Below, one piece after another: positions 46,620 to 56,357 of a DNA stretch of 64,000 nt. Numbering within the stretch: the stretch's first letter is position 1; each line of letters starts with the position of its first letter. The notes beneath the pieces are model-generated. The model saw nothing but the letters and a program-made list of their open reading frames with translations, had not been told where the DNA came from and made no database searches. The DNA comes from Panicum virgatum (Eukaryota; Streptophyta; Magnoliopsida; Poales; Poaceae), in assembly GCF_016808335.1 (NCBI RefSeq), contig NC_053144.1:57180195-57244194 (forward strand), read 5' to 3'. The translations under genes and the position numbers were made by a program.

Positions 46620-48310
46620 CGTTTTTTTCATTTCTATATTTAAAAAAAATAAAATTATATGCCCGTTTGGATAAATTGCAAATATACGCCACTGTCACCC
46701 GTTGCCCGGCACCGGTCGCCCCTCCTACGGGCGACAGAGGGCAAACTGCTAAATGGTACGGGGGCAGGCGGGGGCGGGGGGGGGGCATGGCTGCCCTATT
46801 TAAACCCCCCTCCCTTCTCACCCCTCGTTCTATTCTCAAAAAATCTAGAAAAAATAGAAAAAAGAAGAGAGGGGTGAGAAGAAGAAAAGCGGCGAAGCCA
46901 TGTCGGAGTGTGCATCTGTGATCTGCAGGTATTAACGTTTGACCTTCCACGTAGTTGCGTTGTTTTTTATTGTAATTTATTTTAAGTAGTGCTGTAATAG
47001 TTAATTTCTAGCAGTAGTTTGTGGATATATTATTTACGTTGTATGAAATTATTTCTGGAATATCAGAACACACGTTTATTACAAAATCTTTAGTATTAGA
47101 GATTACTTTATAAATTAGATTTGTTTTAGATTGTATTAGATTATAATAGGATTATTTCTCTGTTTTGCTATTTCAGTAATTTGAGACATGTGCTTAGAAA
47201 TTAATTTTGAATTAGAATAATATTAATATGGAGGTAATGAATTAATTTGTAGAAAATTAAGATTTAGAAGTTAGTACAATACAAATTATTTTTAGACCTA
47301 TTTATGAATGAATTAGAATAGAATTATTTTATGGATCGCATATGTAGTATATGTATGTATGCATACGAATCGGTGGATAATTTGCACGTTAGTTATATAC
47401 GTAGACCGGAATACTTATATGTTGTAGTTGAATTTCGTAAGTAGTTTGTATAGATTATTGAATAACGTAGTGAAATAAAGAGTATGACTGCATAAGTATT
47501 CATTGATGCACAGATATGTCGAGCAAGATGCAGTTTCAAGTTTTTTTTGTGTGACTACAGTGTTTTGTATGGACCAAATGGAGTAGATTTGTCAGCATTT
47601 AACTGCACATCTAGCGGTATAGATAAACCTCTAGAGAGGAGTTTCGGATCCATATACAAGTGGGTGCAGCGTGGTTTCCGGGTTGATCCGGAGACCCATC
47701 TTATGACCGTGCACGGTCTTGTGAATTGGGTGGTAGACGGTGAGCAATGGGAATTGATGATGATGATACAAAACACTGCTAGAAAACAAATCTAATTTAT
47801 AAAGTAATCTCTAATACTAAAGATTTTGTAATAAACGCGTGTTCTGATATTCCAAAAATAATTTCATACAACATAAATAATATATCCGCAAACTACTGCT
47901 AGAAATTAACTACTACAACACTACTTAAAATAAATTACAATAAAAAACAACGCAACTACGTGGAAGGTCAAATGTTAATACCCGCAGATCACAGATGCGC
48001 ACTCCGGCAGGACTTCGCCGCTTTCCTTATTCTCACCCCTCTCTTTTTTTTTCTGGAATTTTTGAGAATAGAATGAGAGGTGAGAGGGGGGGGGGTGTTT
48101 AAATAGGGCAGCCATGCCCGGTCTCCCGTTGGGGGAGCGACCCCCCCCCCCCCCCGGCCCCGCCTGCCCCCCGCGCCATTTAGTCCCCTGTCGTCCATAG
48201 GGGGGCGACCGGTGCCCGGTCGCCTGGGCAACGGGCGGCAGGGAGGTATATTTACAATTTATCCAAACGGGCATATATTTTTGATTTTTTTAAATATAGA
48301 AATGAAAAAA
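46620..48310. mobile_element. Long-TIR Mutator-like element
   Basis: Arms of about 500 bases (46620-47125 and 47795-48310) are inverted copies. Inside each is a TATA-like CCCTATTTAAAC and a CACCCCTC block. The 670-base centre contains the start of a MuDR-type transposase. I could not find the 9-bp duplication. The long TIRs and the transposase fragment support the Mutator assignment. Confidence 0.7.
47516..47795 (+). pseudogene. MuDR-type transposase, N-terminal fragment
   Basis: The frame reads MSSKMQFQVFF and then, after a one-base shift in a run of eight T residues, DYSVLYGPNGVDLSAFNC and ERSFGSIYKWVQRGFRVDPE. This matches the N-terminal region of grass MuDR-family transposases. The sequence stops at the right TIR; the catalytic domain and zinc finger are absent. 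It is a non-coding relic, so the element must rely on transposase supplied elsewhere. Confidence 0.65.
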
Positions 48311-48667
48311 CGACGGCTGCCGCCTGCCTGCCTCAGCATCTCAGTCCTGCGGTGCAGGGCCAGCTGGTTAGGATGATTTTTTGAAGGAAATTGTTAGGGT
48401 GATATGTGTTCTATTTTTAGATAATCATATATAATATATTATACACTAACTAACTAATTTCTTCTTCACATTCATAAGTTTAGTTGGATCTTCTTCCTAT
48501 GGTTTAGTTGGTATTTGTTGAATTAATACTATATTTGACATTCATTTGTGGCCGTAACATAACATAACAAATTATGCCCCACCTAAATTTCTTGCCGAGC
48601 TCCGCCACTGCCTCCTAGGACTGATATTGTATCACTTTTAAGTCTTCTCTTATGAGGGGACGCTTCA

Positions 48668-49265
48668 ACGACAAAGCAGGCGTAGGACTAGGAGCTCTGT
48701 GATGACTGATGACCCGTTCAACTCTGAAGCAGAACCGGTGGCTTGAGGCTCAGTTCTTCTCAGAATGCGACGAAGAGGCCGCCACTTGCCCGGCGAGCTC
48801 CACCGGCAGGGCAGTCGGGCTCCGCTGGCGGCCGCATGACGCTCTAGTCTCCGCGATCCACCCGGCCTAGGCTCTTCGCCATGGCTCCGTCCACCCCTGC
48901 CGGCTGCCGCGCCTGCCTGGCGGGGATGCTAGGCGCTGGTACTGAAATCCGCGGCTAATCTCATCCCCACACCTCCCATCCGACGGTGGATAGGGGTCAG
49001 GGGGTGGACGGTATTTGAACCACCGTCCGCCCCGTGGTCGTTGCAGGGCGCCGCCGCCGCAGATCGTCGGAGCACCATCGCGGCGCGTGCCGTAGATATC
49101 TCCCTGCATGTCCCTCCTCCTGATGTCTCAGGTTCTCGACTCCACACTCTTTAGCCGGCGATGACCGGCGACCGCTCCCCGGCTCCTGCCCGCGCGCGCC
49201 GCGACGCGCCCTGCCTGACGCCGCCATGCTCTCGCCTCCAGACCGGCTGCGCGCCCACCGAGGCT
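48668..49265 (+). repeat. Y2 repeat module, left part
   Basis: This part starts right at the large LTR junction and aligns to Y1, Y3 and Y4 through GAATGCGACGAAGAGGCCGCC, the hairpin block TGGACGGTATTTGAACC and ATGACCGGCGACC. After 49265 the similarity breaks and resumes near 50060. Confidence 0.65.
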
Positions 49266-49560
49266 ATGGCGACGATCAAGGGAGTATGCGGGGGTGTCTA
49301 TTCATTGCCTTCTGCGACTAGACGCGATTCAATCGCAGGTGCTCTTCTTCTTCCTTGGCCGTTTGTCCCGCTCCCTGCTCCCCCGCCTACCCCCACCTCC
49401 CAGGCTCCGGCGCCGCCCTCCACCGCCACCACGCTAATCAAGCTCGCCGCCGCGCAGCTTTCTCCTTGCCCCGCCGCCGCCCACCGCCCACCGGTTGTCC
49501 GGCTCCGCCCGGCCGGCGGCGCTCCCGCGCCGCCGCGCCCTCTTCCGCCGGGCCGCTGCC

Positions 49561-49745
49561 AGTGTTCGCAATTTCGCCGAAATTTCGGCAAAATTTCGCG
49601 AATTTCACTGATTTCAGCCCTCAAATTTCGGAAATAATAATTTAAATATATTTAAAAGTATTTTTAAAAATAGACTAAAAATGAATTTTGGCCGAAATTT
49701 CGCGAAATTGGCTAATTTCGGCAATGTCCGAAATTTTTTCAAAAA
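49561..49745. repeat. CGAAATTTCG-rich foldback
   Basis: Both ends of this 185-base segment are built from repeated CGAAATTTCG palindromes, with an A/T-rich centre. It resembles a MITE inserted in the Y2 module. No clear target duplication. Confidence 0.4.
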
Positions 49746-50059
49746 CCAAATTCAAAACTCTGGCCGCCACCGCCGCCGGGCCATCCTCTAGGTCTGGTGG
49801 CCATGGAGCCCCCCACCCCTAGCAACCCAGAATCATAAGTTCCGCCACCTCCCGCCACCACCCCGGCTGCTGGCGACCTCGCCGGCGGCCACCCCGCCCA
49901 CCTCCCACCCCTCGCCCGCCACCCCCTGCCCCTCCCCCTTCCCCTAGCTCGCCGGCGGGTGTTCCTCCCTCTCGTGACTGGAGGTAGAAGATGAACAGGG
50001 ACTTCTGCAACAGCTCCGCACGCAGTAGCGCGCGCGATAAATAGACACGGCGGAGTATG

Positions 50060-50432
50060 CGCGCCGCTTCGGCGCACGCAGGCACGCAGCGAGGGCTACT
50101 GCGAAGGTCGCCACGCCACGCCCAGCCCCATGGTCACGACGACGGCCACGACGGCGAAGTGTGGTGTTCGAACACCGTCCCAACGCCCACAGGCGACACG
50201 CGCGGTTTTTGAGTCCCTTGGTGCCCTGCTGCACGAAGGTGATCTGTGCCTTCGAATTGGCGACGAACGTGATCGATCGAACTGCTCCGCGGTCAAACAT
50301 TAGCATATGTTCCTGCACTGTATTTTTTTTTTTGCGAATCCTGTTACTGTTACTGCACATTGACTGTAAGAAGAACAGCACGCTTTGCAGCACAAGTCCA
50401 AGCTCTGCATCTCATCTGAGCGCTAACAGTGA
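50060..50432 (+). repeat. Y2 repeat module, right part
   Basis: The stretch from GCGCACGCAGGCACGCAGCG to GAGCGCTAACAGTGA is similar to the tails of Y3 and Y4 (about 53408-53520 and 54282-54450). The last shared bases, CATCTGAGCGCTAACAGTGA, end at 50432, directly at the edge of the strictosidine-synthase-like frame. Confidence 0.6.
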
Positions 50433-51494
50433 GCGGGGAAGAAGATTCTGACGGTGGCGATCTCGTTGCTCGCCGTGCTGGCGCTGCTTCTCCAGCCGTG
50501 CGCCGCCGCACGCCCCATCCCCGGAGCAGCCTCCATTATCGACGGCAGTCGGAGCTTGCACCTGCCGCTCCGTGGGTCGCTGCTGCGCGGCCCGGAGAGC
50601 GTCGCATTCGACGGCGACGGCGTGGGCCCCTACAGCGGCGTCTCCGACGGCCGCGTCTTGAAGTGGAACGGGCTGGCGCGCCGCTGGTCCACCTACGCGT
50701 ATAGCCCAGGCTACAGCGCCAAGGCCTGCACCGCGTCCAGGACTCGGCCGGCCGAAGTTACGGAGAGCACGTGCGGCCGCCCGTTGGGCCTGTGCTTCCA
50801 CTACAAGTCCGGGAACCTCTACATCGCCGACGCGTACAAGGGGCTGATGCGTGTCGGGTCGGGCGGCGGCAAGGCGACGGTGCTAGCTAACGAGGCTGAT
50901 GGCGTGCCGCTCCGCTTCACCAACGGCGTCGACGTCGACCAGGTCACCGGAGAGGTGTTCTTTACGGACAGTAGCATGAACTACCAACGGTCGCAGCATG
51001 AGAGGGTCACGGCCACCGGAGATTCAACGGGCCGCCTCATGAAGTACGATCCGAAGACGAAGATTGTCACGGTGCTGCAATCCGGTATCACGTATCCTAA
51101 TGGTCTCGCTATCAGTGCCGATCGGACACACCTTGTCGTAGCACTCACCGGACCATGCAAGTTGATGAGGTATTGGATCAAGGGTCCCAAGGCGGGCACG
51201 TCGGAGCCGCTTGCCGATCTACCGGGCTATCCTGACAACGTGAGGGCTGACCTCAAAGGTGGATTTTGGGTAGCACTGCACCGGGAGAAGATGGAACTGC
51301 CGTTTGGCCCAGATAGCCACCTTCTTGCTGTGAGGATCAATGCTGACGGACAGGTGGTTCAGGTGATGAGAGGATCCAAGAGCGTAAGGCCGACCGAGGT
51401 GGTGGAGAGGGAAAGCAGCAAGTTGTATATGGGTTCGGTGGAATTACCTTATGTTGGCGTGCTTAGCGAAATGAATTTCAATCTTTATATCTAG
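50433..51494 (+). CDS. Strictosidine synthase-like protein, ATG missing
   Basis: An open frame from just after an in-frame TGA (50430-50432) encodes about 353 residues. It has a hydrophobic N-terminal signal (AISLLAVLALLLQPCAAA), then RGPESVAFDGDGVGPYSGV, CGRPLGLCFHYKSGNLYIAD, FTNGVDVDQVTGEVFFTDSS and YPNGLAISADRTHLVVALTG. These are hallmarks of the six-bladed propeller of plant strictosidine synthase-like proteins. These are vacuolar or secreted, and their roles are mostly unknown; most lack true strictosidine synthase activity. No ATG lies between the stop and the signal peptide; the first in-frame codons are GCG GGG AAG AAG, where relatives usually begin Met-Gly-Lys-Lys-like. The next ATG is well inside the propeller. 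It is therefore either a 5'-damaged copy or starts at a non-ATG codon such as GTG 50454. Confidence 0.8.
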   Translation, partial: AGKKILTVAISLLAVLALLLQPCAAARPIPGAASIIDGSRSLHLPLRGSLLRGPESVAFDGDGVGPYSGVSDGRVLKWNGLARRWSTYAYSPGYSAKACTASRTRPAEVTESTCGRPLGLCFHYKSGNLYIADAYKGLMRVGSGGGKATVLANEADGVPLRFTNGVDVDQVTGEVFFTDSSMNYQRSQHERVTATGDSTGRLMKYDPKTKIVTVLQSGITYPNGLAISADRTHLVVALTGPCKLMRYWIKGPKAGTSEPLADLPGYPDNVRADLKGGFWVALHREKMELPFGPDSHLLAVRINADGQVVQVMRGSKSVRPTEVVERESSKLYMGSVELPYVGVLSEMNFNLYI

Positions 51495-51938
51495 TGTTAT
51501 TAGTTTAGGCTTCTTATTTTAGTTTAGGTTTCTTATTTTTTGATGTTGCTATGTTCTTAGGAGCTTGATTTTTTTTATTGTAGCCGGAGCTTGACTTTTT
51601 TTTTACATTACATCAAGATTGTATTAGCCTATTCTGGGTACTCGTTGAATGATTACTTACTGTACTTCAGAGCTAAAACGTTTGGTTTGGGTATACTCTG
51701 CCAAATAAAATTTGGTATAATAAAGTGATCCAGAGTTCATCTAAAGCTACCACGAGGTACCGTAATTCTGTAAATGTCTTTCTATCCAAAAAGTTTCTGC
51801 TCCTGATGATTTTTAACTTAGTGGACCGTGAATGAAGATGAACTAGTCTCTCAACAGATTTCAGTTTCTCCCCTAAATTCACCCTTTGGCAAAAGGCACT
51901 CTGCCAGCTCTATAAAAAACCCTTTTGCCTTGCACACA

Positions 51939-52066
51939 CAGGGGCGGAGCCAGGATTTTTTTTTTTTCATAATTAGGAGGGGCCAACAATGCTAATTTAT
52001 ATAAAAATTTAATCAAAATTCAAATTTCAATGTAAATTTGGGAACAGGGGGGCGTCTACGCCCCTG
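51939..52066. mobile_element. hAT MITE, 8-bp TSD TGCACACA
   Basis: The 128-bp element begins CAGGGGCGGAGCCAGGA and ends TCTACGCCCCTG. It is flanked by TGCACACA at 51931-51938 and 52067-52074. CAGGGGCGGAGC termini and an 8-bp duplication are typical of a widespread plant hAT family. Confidence 0.9.
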
Positions 52067-52153
52067 TGCACACATCTGCAGCTATCGACTCAAGAAGTAC
52101 ACAACAGCCAAGACCTGCACAGGCAGCTCAGCCTCGATCGATCAGCTAGAACC

Positions 52154-52680
52154 ATGGAAACGTTTGGTGGGGCAAGCTCGCCAGAGAGGCAGGCGAAGAG
52201 AAGGCTATCCATCGTTGCATGGTCCTGCGCCATGGCCACGGTGCTGGCTCTCGCGACGGTGGCGCTGTCGCTGCCGGAAAGGGAGACGAGGCGGCATCGA
52301 TGGTCGGCACGGCCGCCGTCTCGAGGATCGCCGCCACGTCGGCGTCGGCACCGCCGTCCAGCGTGAACGTCACGTTGATCTGCCGGCCGACGCCGGACCC
52401 GAGAGCGTGCGAGACCGCGCTCACGTCGGCTGAGGCGCGGTCGGCCGGGGACCCGTTCGCGGCGTCCGTCCAGACTGTCCAGTTCGCGATGGCCAGGGCC
52501 ACGACGGCGCGCTCGCTGGCGCGCAACCTCTCCGCGTCCGCGCCGTCTTCGCCGCCGTCGAGCATGCACGACTGCGCCGAGCTGCTCGACATCAGCCTCG
52601 CCCAGCTCCGCGACGCGCGCGGCCGACGCGGCAGGGGCCACGACGTGGCTCAGCGCCGCGCTGACGAATCAGGGCACGTG
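52154..52680 (+). pseudogene. Truncated pectinesterase (PMEI pro-region only)
   Basis: ATG 52154 opens METFGGASSPERQAKRRL followed by a membrane-anchor-like segment. The reading then moves to another frame near 52265 and continues as a pectin methylesterase inhibitor domain (LICRPTPDPRACETAL, HDCAELLDISLAQLRDA). A further one-base shift near 52620 leads into TTWLSAALTNQGTCDDE. The catalytic pectinesterase domain is absent. At about 52666-52680 the sequence passes into repeat module Y3. Two frameshifts and loss of the catalytic part make this a pseudogene. In intact relatives the pro-region precedes a cell-wall pectinesterase. Confidence 0.75.
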
Positions 52681-54450
52681 CGACGACGAGGCCGCCACTT
52701 GCCCGGCGACCTCCACCAGCGGGGCAGTCGGGCTCCGCCGGAGGCCGCGTGACGCTCTAGTCTCAGTGGTCCACCCGGCCTAGGCTCTTCGCCATGGCTC
52801 CGTCCACCCCTGCCGGCTGCCGCGCCTGCCTGGCGAGGATGCCATGGCGCTGGTACTGAAATCCGCAGCTGATCTGGTCCGCACATCTCCCATCCGACGG
52901 TTAACAGGGGTCCAGGGGTGGACGGTATTCGAAATACCGTCCACCCGGACGGTATTTGAACCACCGTCCGCCCCGTGGTCATTGCAGGGCGCCGCCGCCG
53001 TTGCTCGCCGTGGCTCGTCGGAGCACCATCGCGGCGCGTGGCGTAGATTTCTTCCTGCATCTACCTCCTCCAGATGTCTCAGGTTCTTGACTCCACCCGC
53101 TTTAGGCGGCGATTACCGGCGACCCCTCCTCGGTTGTCGGCTCCTGCCCGCGCGCGCCATCGCGGCCTGCCTGCCGGCGCCATGCTCTCGCCTCCATGAC
53201 CCCTGCGCGCCCACCGAGGCTACATCCTCAGCATGTGCCATCGAGTTCTCCTGCCATCCACCCCTGCGCGTCGCATGAACGCCTCCTGCTGCTCGCCGTT
53301 GGCTCGCCTGAGCGCCGCTGCGCGCGCCTGCGCCATGGCAGCGGCCACGCGACGCTCATGGCGGCACCGCCCCGGCCTCGACTGCCAAGTATACACGCCG
53401 CCACGGCTCACGCAGCGAGGGTTACTTGTATGCTCACCACGGCGTGCCCAGCAGCCCCATGAGCCGCTGTGTGCTCGAGTGGCAGATCACGACGGCGGCC
53501 ACCATCACAAAGTCACCACTATCGGCGTAGGAACTCTGAAGCAGACCCTTTCAACTCTTGACGAATGCGATGACGAGACCGCCATGGCGACATTTGCCGG
53601 CGGGGCTCCGGCCTTGCAGTCGGGCTTCTCCGGCGGCCGCGTCATGCTCTTGTCTCGCGGTCCACCCGGCCTGGGCTCTCCGCCATGGCTCCGTCCCCCT
53701 GCCGCACCTGGCCTGCCCGAGGACGCCATGGCGCTCTTACAGAAATCCGCGCCCAATCCCGCCCGCACATCTCCCATCCGACGGCTAAAAGGGGCCTAGG
53801 GGGTGGACGGTAATTCAAATACCGTCCCCCCGACGGTATTTCAACTACCGTCCATCCTCTGGCTGGTCGTTTCAACGGCGCCGCCTCCGCTGCTCTTCGT
53901 GGCTCGCCGGAGCACCACCGCATCGCGGAGATTTCTCCGCGTATCTTCCATCTCCCTCCTCCCGACGTCTTAGATTCTTGAATCCACCTGCTTTAGCCGG
54001 TCATGACCGGCGACCGCTCCTCGGTTCCTGCCCGTGCGCGCCGCGCCGCGCCATGCGTGCCTGCCTGCGGCATGCGCTCGCCTCCACGAACAGTGCGCCG
54101 CCACGGAGGTCGGAGGCTTCACCCCAGCAGGCGCCACCGAGGTGCCCTGCCATCCACCCCTAGCTGCCGTCGCATGAACGCCTCCTGCTGCACGCCGCGG
54201 CTCGCCGGAGCGCCGCTGCGCGCCTGCGCCCTGGAGGCTGGAGGTCGCCCCGGCGTCGGGTACCTCAAGCGCGCGCCACGACGGCGCACGCAGCAAGGGC
54301 TACTGCGGCGGTCACCGCGGCGTCCCCAGCCCATCGAACCGTGTGCCCGAGTTGCTGATCTCGACGGCGGCCATGACCCCGGAGTCACGACTCACGAGCG
54401 ACACGCTTTGCGCACGTCCAAGCTCTGCATCTCATCTGAGCGCTAACAGT
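52666..54450 (+). repeat. Y3 and Y4 repeat modules, head to tail
   Basis: Y3 (52666 to about 53520) and Y4 (about 53528-54450) are consecutive direct copies of roughly 860-920 bases. Shared blocks are the GCGA(C/T)GACGAG start, a hairpin with TGGACGGTATT...AATACCGTCC, GACCGGCGACC, CGCATGAACGCCTCCTGC and the CACGCAGC(G/A)AGGG tail. Y4 ends with CATCTGAGCGCTAACAGTGA, the same string that ends Y2. Divergence between copies is high. Confidence 0.7.
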
Positions 54451-54867
54451 GAACTAATCGTCGTAGAGTTCATTTTGCCTGCCAACTGGCCTACAGCCAA
54501 AGTCCTTCTGCAGGACTGCAAAAATGGATGAAGATACTTTGCTCTGGTGGAATATTTACCAATTATTTTGATACTTGCTTGCAATTATTTTCTTTAAAAT
54601 AAATATTCAAAATCTCATCTGGATTGGTTAAGTTGCAGCATATATAGATTCAGTTTCACAAAAGACCTCTGATCAAGCATTCAAGCTGATGTTTCATTCT
54701 GCCTACCTTTCTTGTGAATTCTGAAAAGACCTACTAAGCACTGAACTCTGAAAGAACATTCAGTTATACTTTGTTGGGGCACTTGTGTATAGTGTATACT
54801 ACCATAACAACTAAAGTGGACACCCCATTTCTTTCATGAAGTTAGCCCGAGGATAATATCAACGAGC
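54451..54867. other. Spacer, nothing recognised
   Basis: AT-rich sequence between Y4 and the next X modules. Only short frames, no known repeat. Confidence 0.3.
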
Positions 54868-55330
54868 AGATCAACTCATCAATGGACATTATAACCCCCC
54901 CCCCCCCCCCTCATCAATGGACCTTCTCTCCTGATTCAGACAGATATCCTCATTTGCTAGGCCAGGTGGCCTTCACATCGGCTTGTCTTTCAGTATGTTA
55001 GTTATCACAAGGATAAAATCAACAAGAAACACAGTCGAGCGAGTCGACTAGCTTGCCTTGTAAACAAAACAGAAAAAAACGACAATGGGATCTTTATGGT
55101 CCTTCTACCCCTACTCGCAGCCTTCATCTCCAGCACTCGATTGCTAGCAGCCTTCATATCTCACTAACACTGTCAACAACAACAAGCAGATATGCTCATC
55201 AGTGGAGCTTCTGCTTCTCGCCTGATTCAGACAGATATTCAGTTGCTAAGTGGCCACCACATCGGCTTTCAGTCCACGATCAATCCTTCAATCAGTTGCA
55301 GAATTACATCAAGAGATGAGCGGCGCGCCG
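54868..55330 (+). repeat. Two further X modules
   Basis: Copies of module X at about 54868-54990 (broken by a poly-C run near 54895-54911) and 55163-55330. The second ends in a GCCGGC tandem run at about 55325-55345. Confidence 0.6.
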
Positions 55331-56357
55331 GCGCCGGCGCCGGCGACGAAGCAACAATTCGATTTTCTTTTTAGCAGAATTTTACAGAACTTCCACGACG
55401 GGCTCTTCCAGGCCTCGAATTACGACTTTACGAGGCCGGGGAGAGGGGCCTAGCCTATTCTCATGCAATAAAGAAGAATTCATGGGCCTCCGCAAGGCAC
55501 TCCGTTTGGACTTTACAGACAAGTTCTAGCAATTTCTCAAAAAAAAAAAAGACAAGTTCTAGCAGTGGAAGAAGGTTTCAGACTCGGAAAATAATAATTC
55601 TATCAGGGAAAAGGAGGATTCCCCAGCGACGGCACAAGTACATCTGAAATTATTCCATGTTCTTCATACTATTTTAACTCATGGTTTCCTCTAACGTATA
55701 GCTAGAATGCAGCGGGGAAGAACATAAAGATATCTTCCTCAAACTTGAACAAAGGGTAAGGTATGAAACCCTCAATCTTTTGCTTCTATTCAAAACCTCC
55801 TTTGCTTTGTTGGTTGTCCAAAGGATCAGAGTTCCCTTCCACCTACTGGTGCATTTGAGCCTTTTTCTGCACTGACAAATTCAGAAACAAAGTGCACAAG
55901 GCATTGGACACGATGATAGGGCTTTTGTTCTGTTTTTTGAACGATGTGATAACCCGGGTAAAAAGGCACATTATAAAGCTAATTAAAACATACAGAATAC
56001 TACAAACTAGTCTCACAAGAAAAATGTTTCTCCATTATGAACCGTTTTGATAGCAGGAATTCCGAACAAAAACAGTTGCGAACCTATATTTCAAATGAAC
56101 CAAACTTTATACTATATAAGCTAAAGTTTTGCAAATAAAATAAAAAGAATTTTTCTAATAAATCCAAAGTCAGATGCTTTTCCACCTGAAGAAGGCACAC
56201 TCAGAAACGGGTTTAGGAGGGTCTCTCTATCCCTTCACGTTCTTCTTCCCACCCTAAGCTAAACCACCAGAAGAAGACAAACTGATCGTGCAAATCAGCG
56301 CGTCGTCACCCGTCAGGCATTGTCTTTCTCCACGCCCTTTCCTGCTTTCCACCCCCA
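55331..56357. other. Lon upstream region
   Basis: Intergenic sequence that becomes the promoter and leader of the Lon gene near its right end. No other gene or clear element. Confidence 0.35.

Larger units (their letters stand above)
46358..48610. mobile_element. hAT-like element hosting a MULE
   Basis: The ends CAAAGGCGGAGCTC and GAGCTCCGCCACTG are inverted, and GGTGGGGCA-type sequence follows inside both. The flanks TCTCCTGG (46350-46357) and CCTCCTAG (48611-48618) match at six of eight positions, as in an aged 8-bp hAT duplication. The hAT-derived arms are about 46358-46610 and 48315-48610; the centre is filled by the long-TIR MULE. No hAT transposase is present. Confidence 0.6.
40006..48667 (+). 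mobile_element. LTR-derived insertion (8.7 kb, nested), TSD ACGAC
   Basis: The insertion starts TGCATCCAAAAATTC and ends GGGGACGCTTCA, with ACGAC at 40001-40005 and 48668-48672. It interrupts the X/Y array. After subtracting three internal insertions (40620-42421, 44067-45410, 46358-48610) about 3.25 kb remain. That remainder has the layout of one large LTR: a GC-rich part with a 100-base pyrimidine tract (40227-40325), a TATA box CCTATAAATAGG near 42640, then AT-rich sequence and the TGAGTAC-GTTT-GTACTCA hairpin near 46056. No gag-pol is present, so it is best read as a solo LTR of a large-LTR family, probably gypsy type. Confidence 0.75.

Noticed and set aside
47547..47795. Functional transposase gene
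   Set aside because: Only the N-terminal region is present, with a frameshift, so it is listed as a pseudogene.
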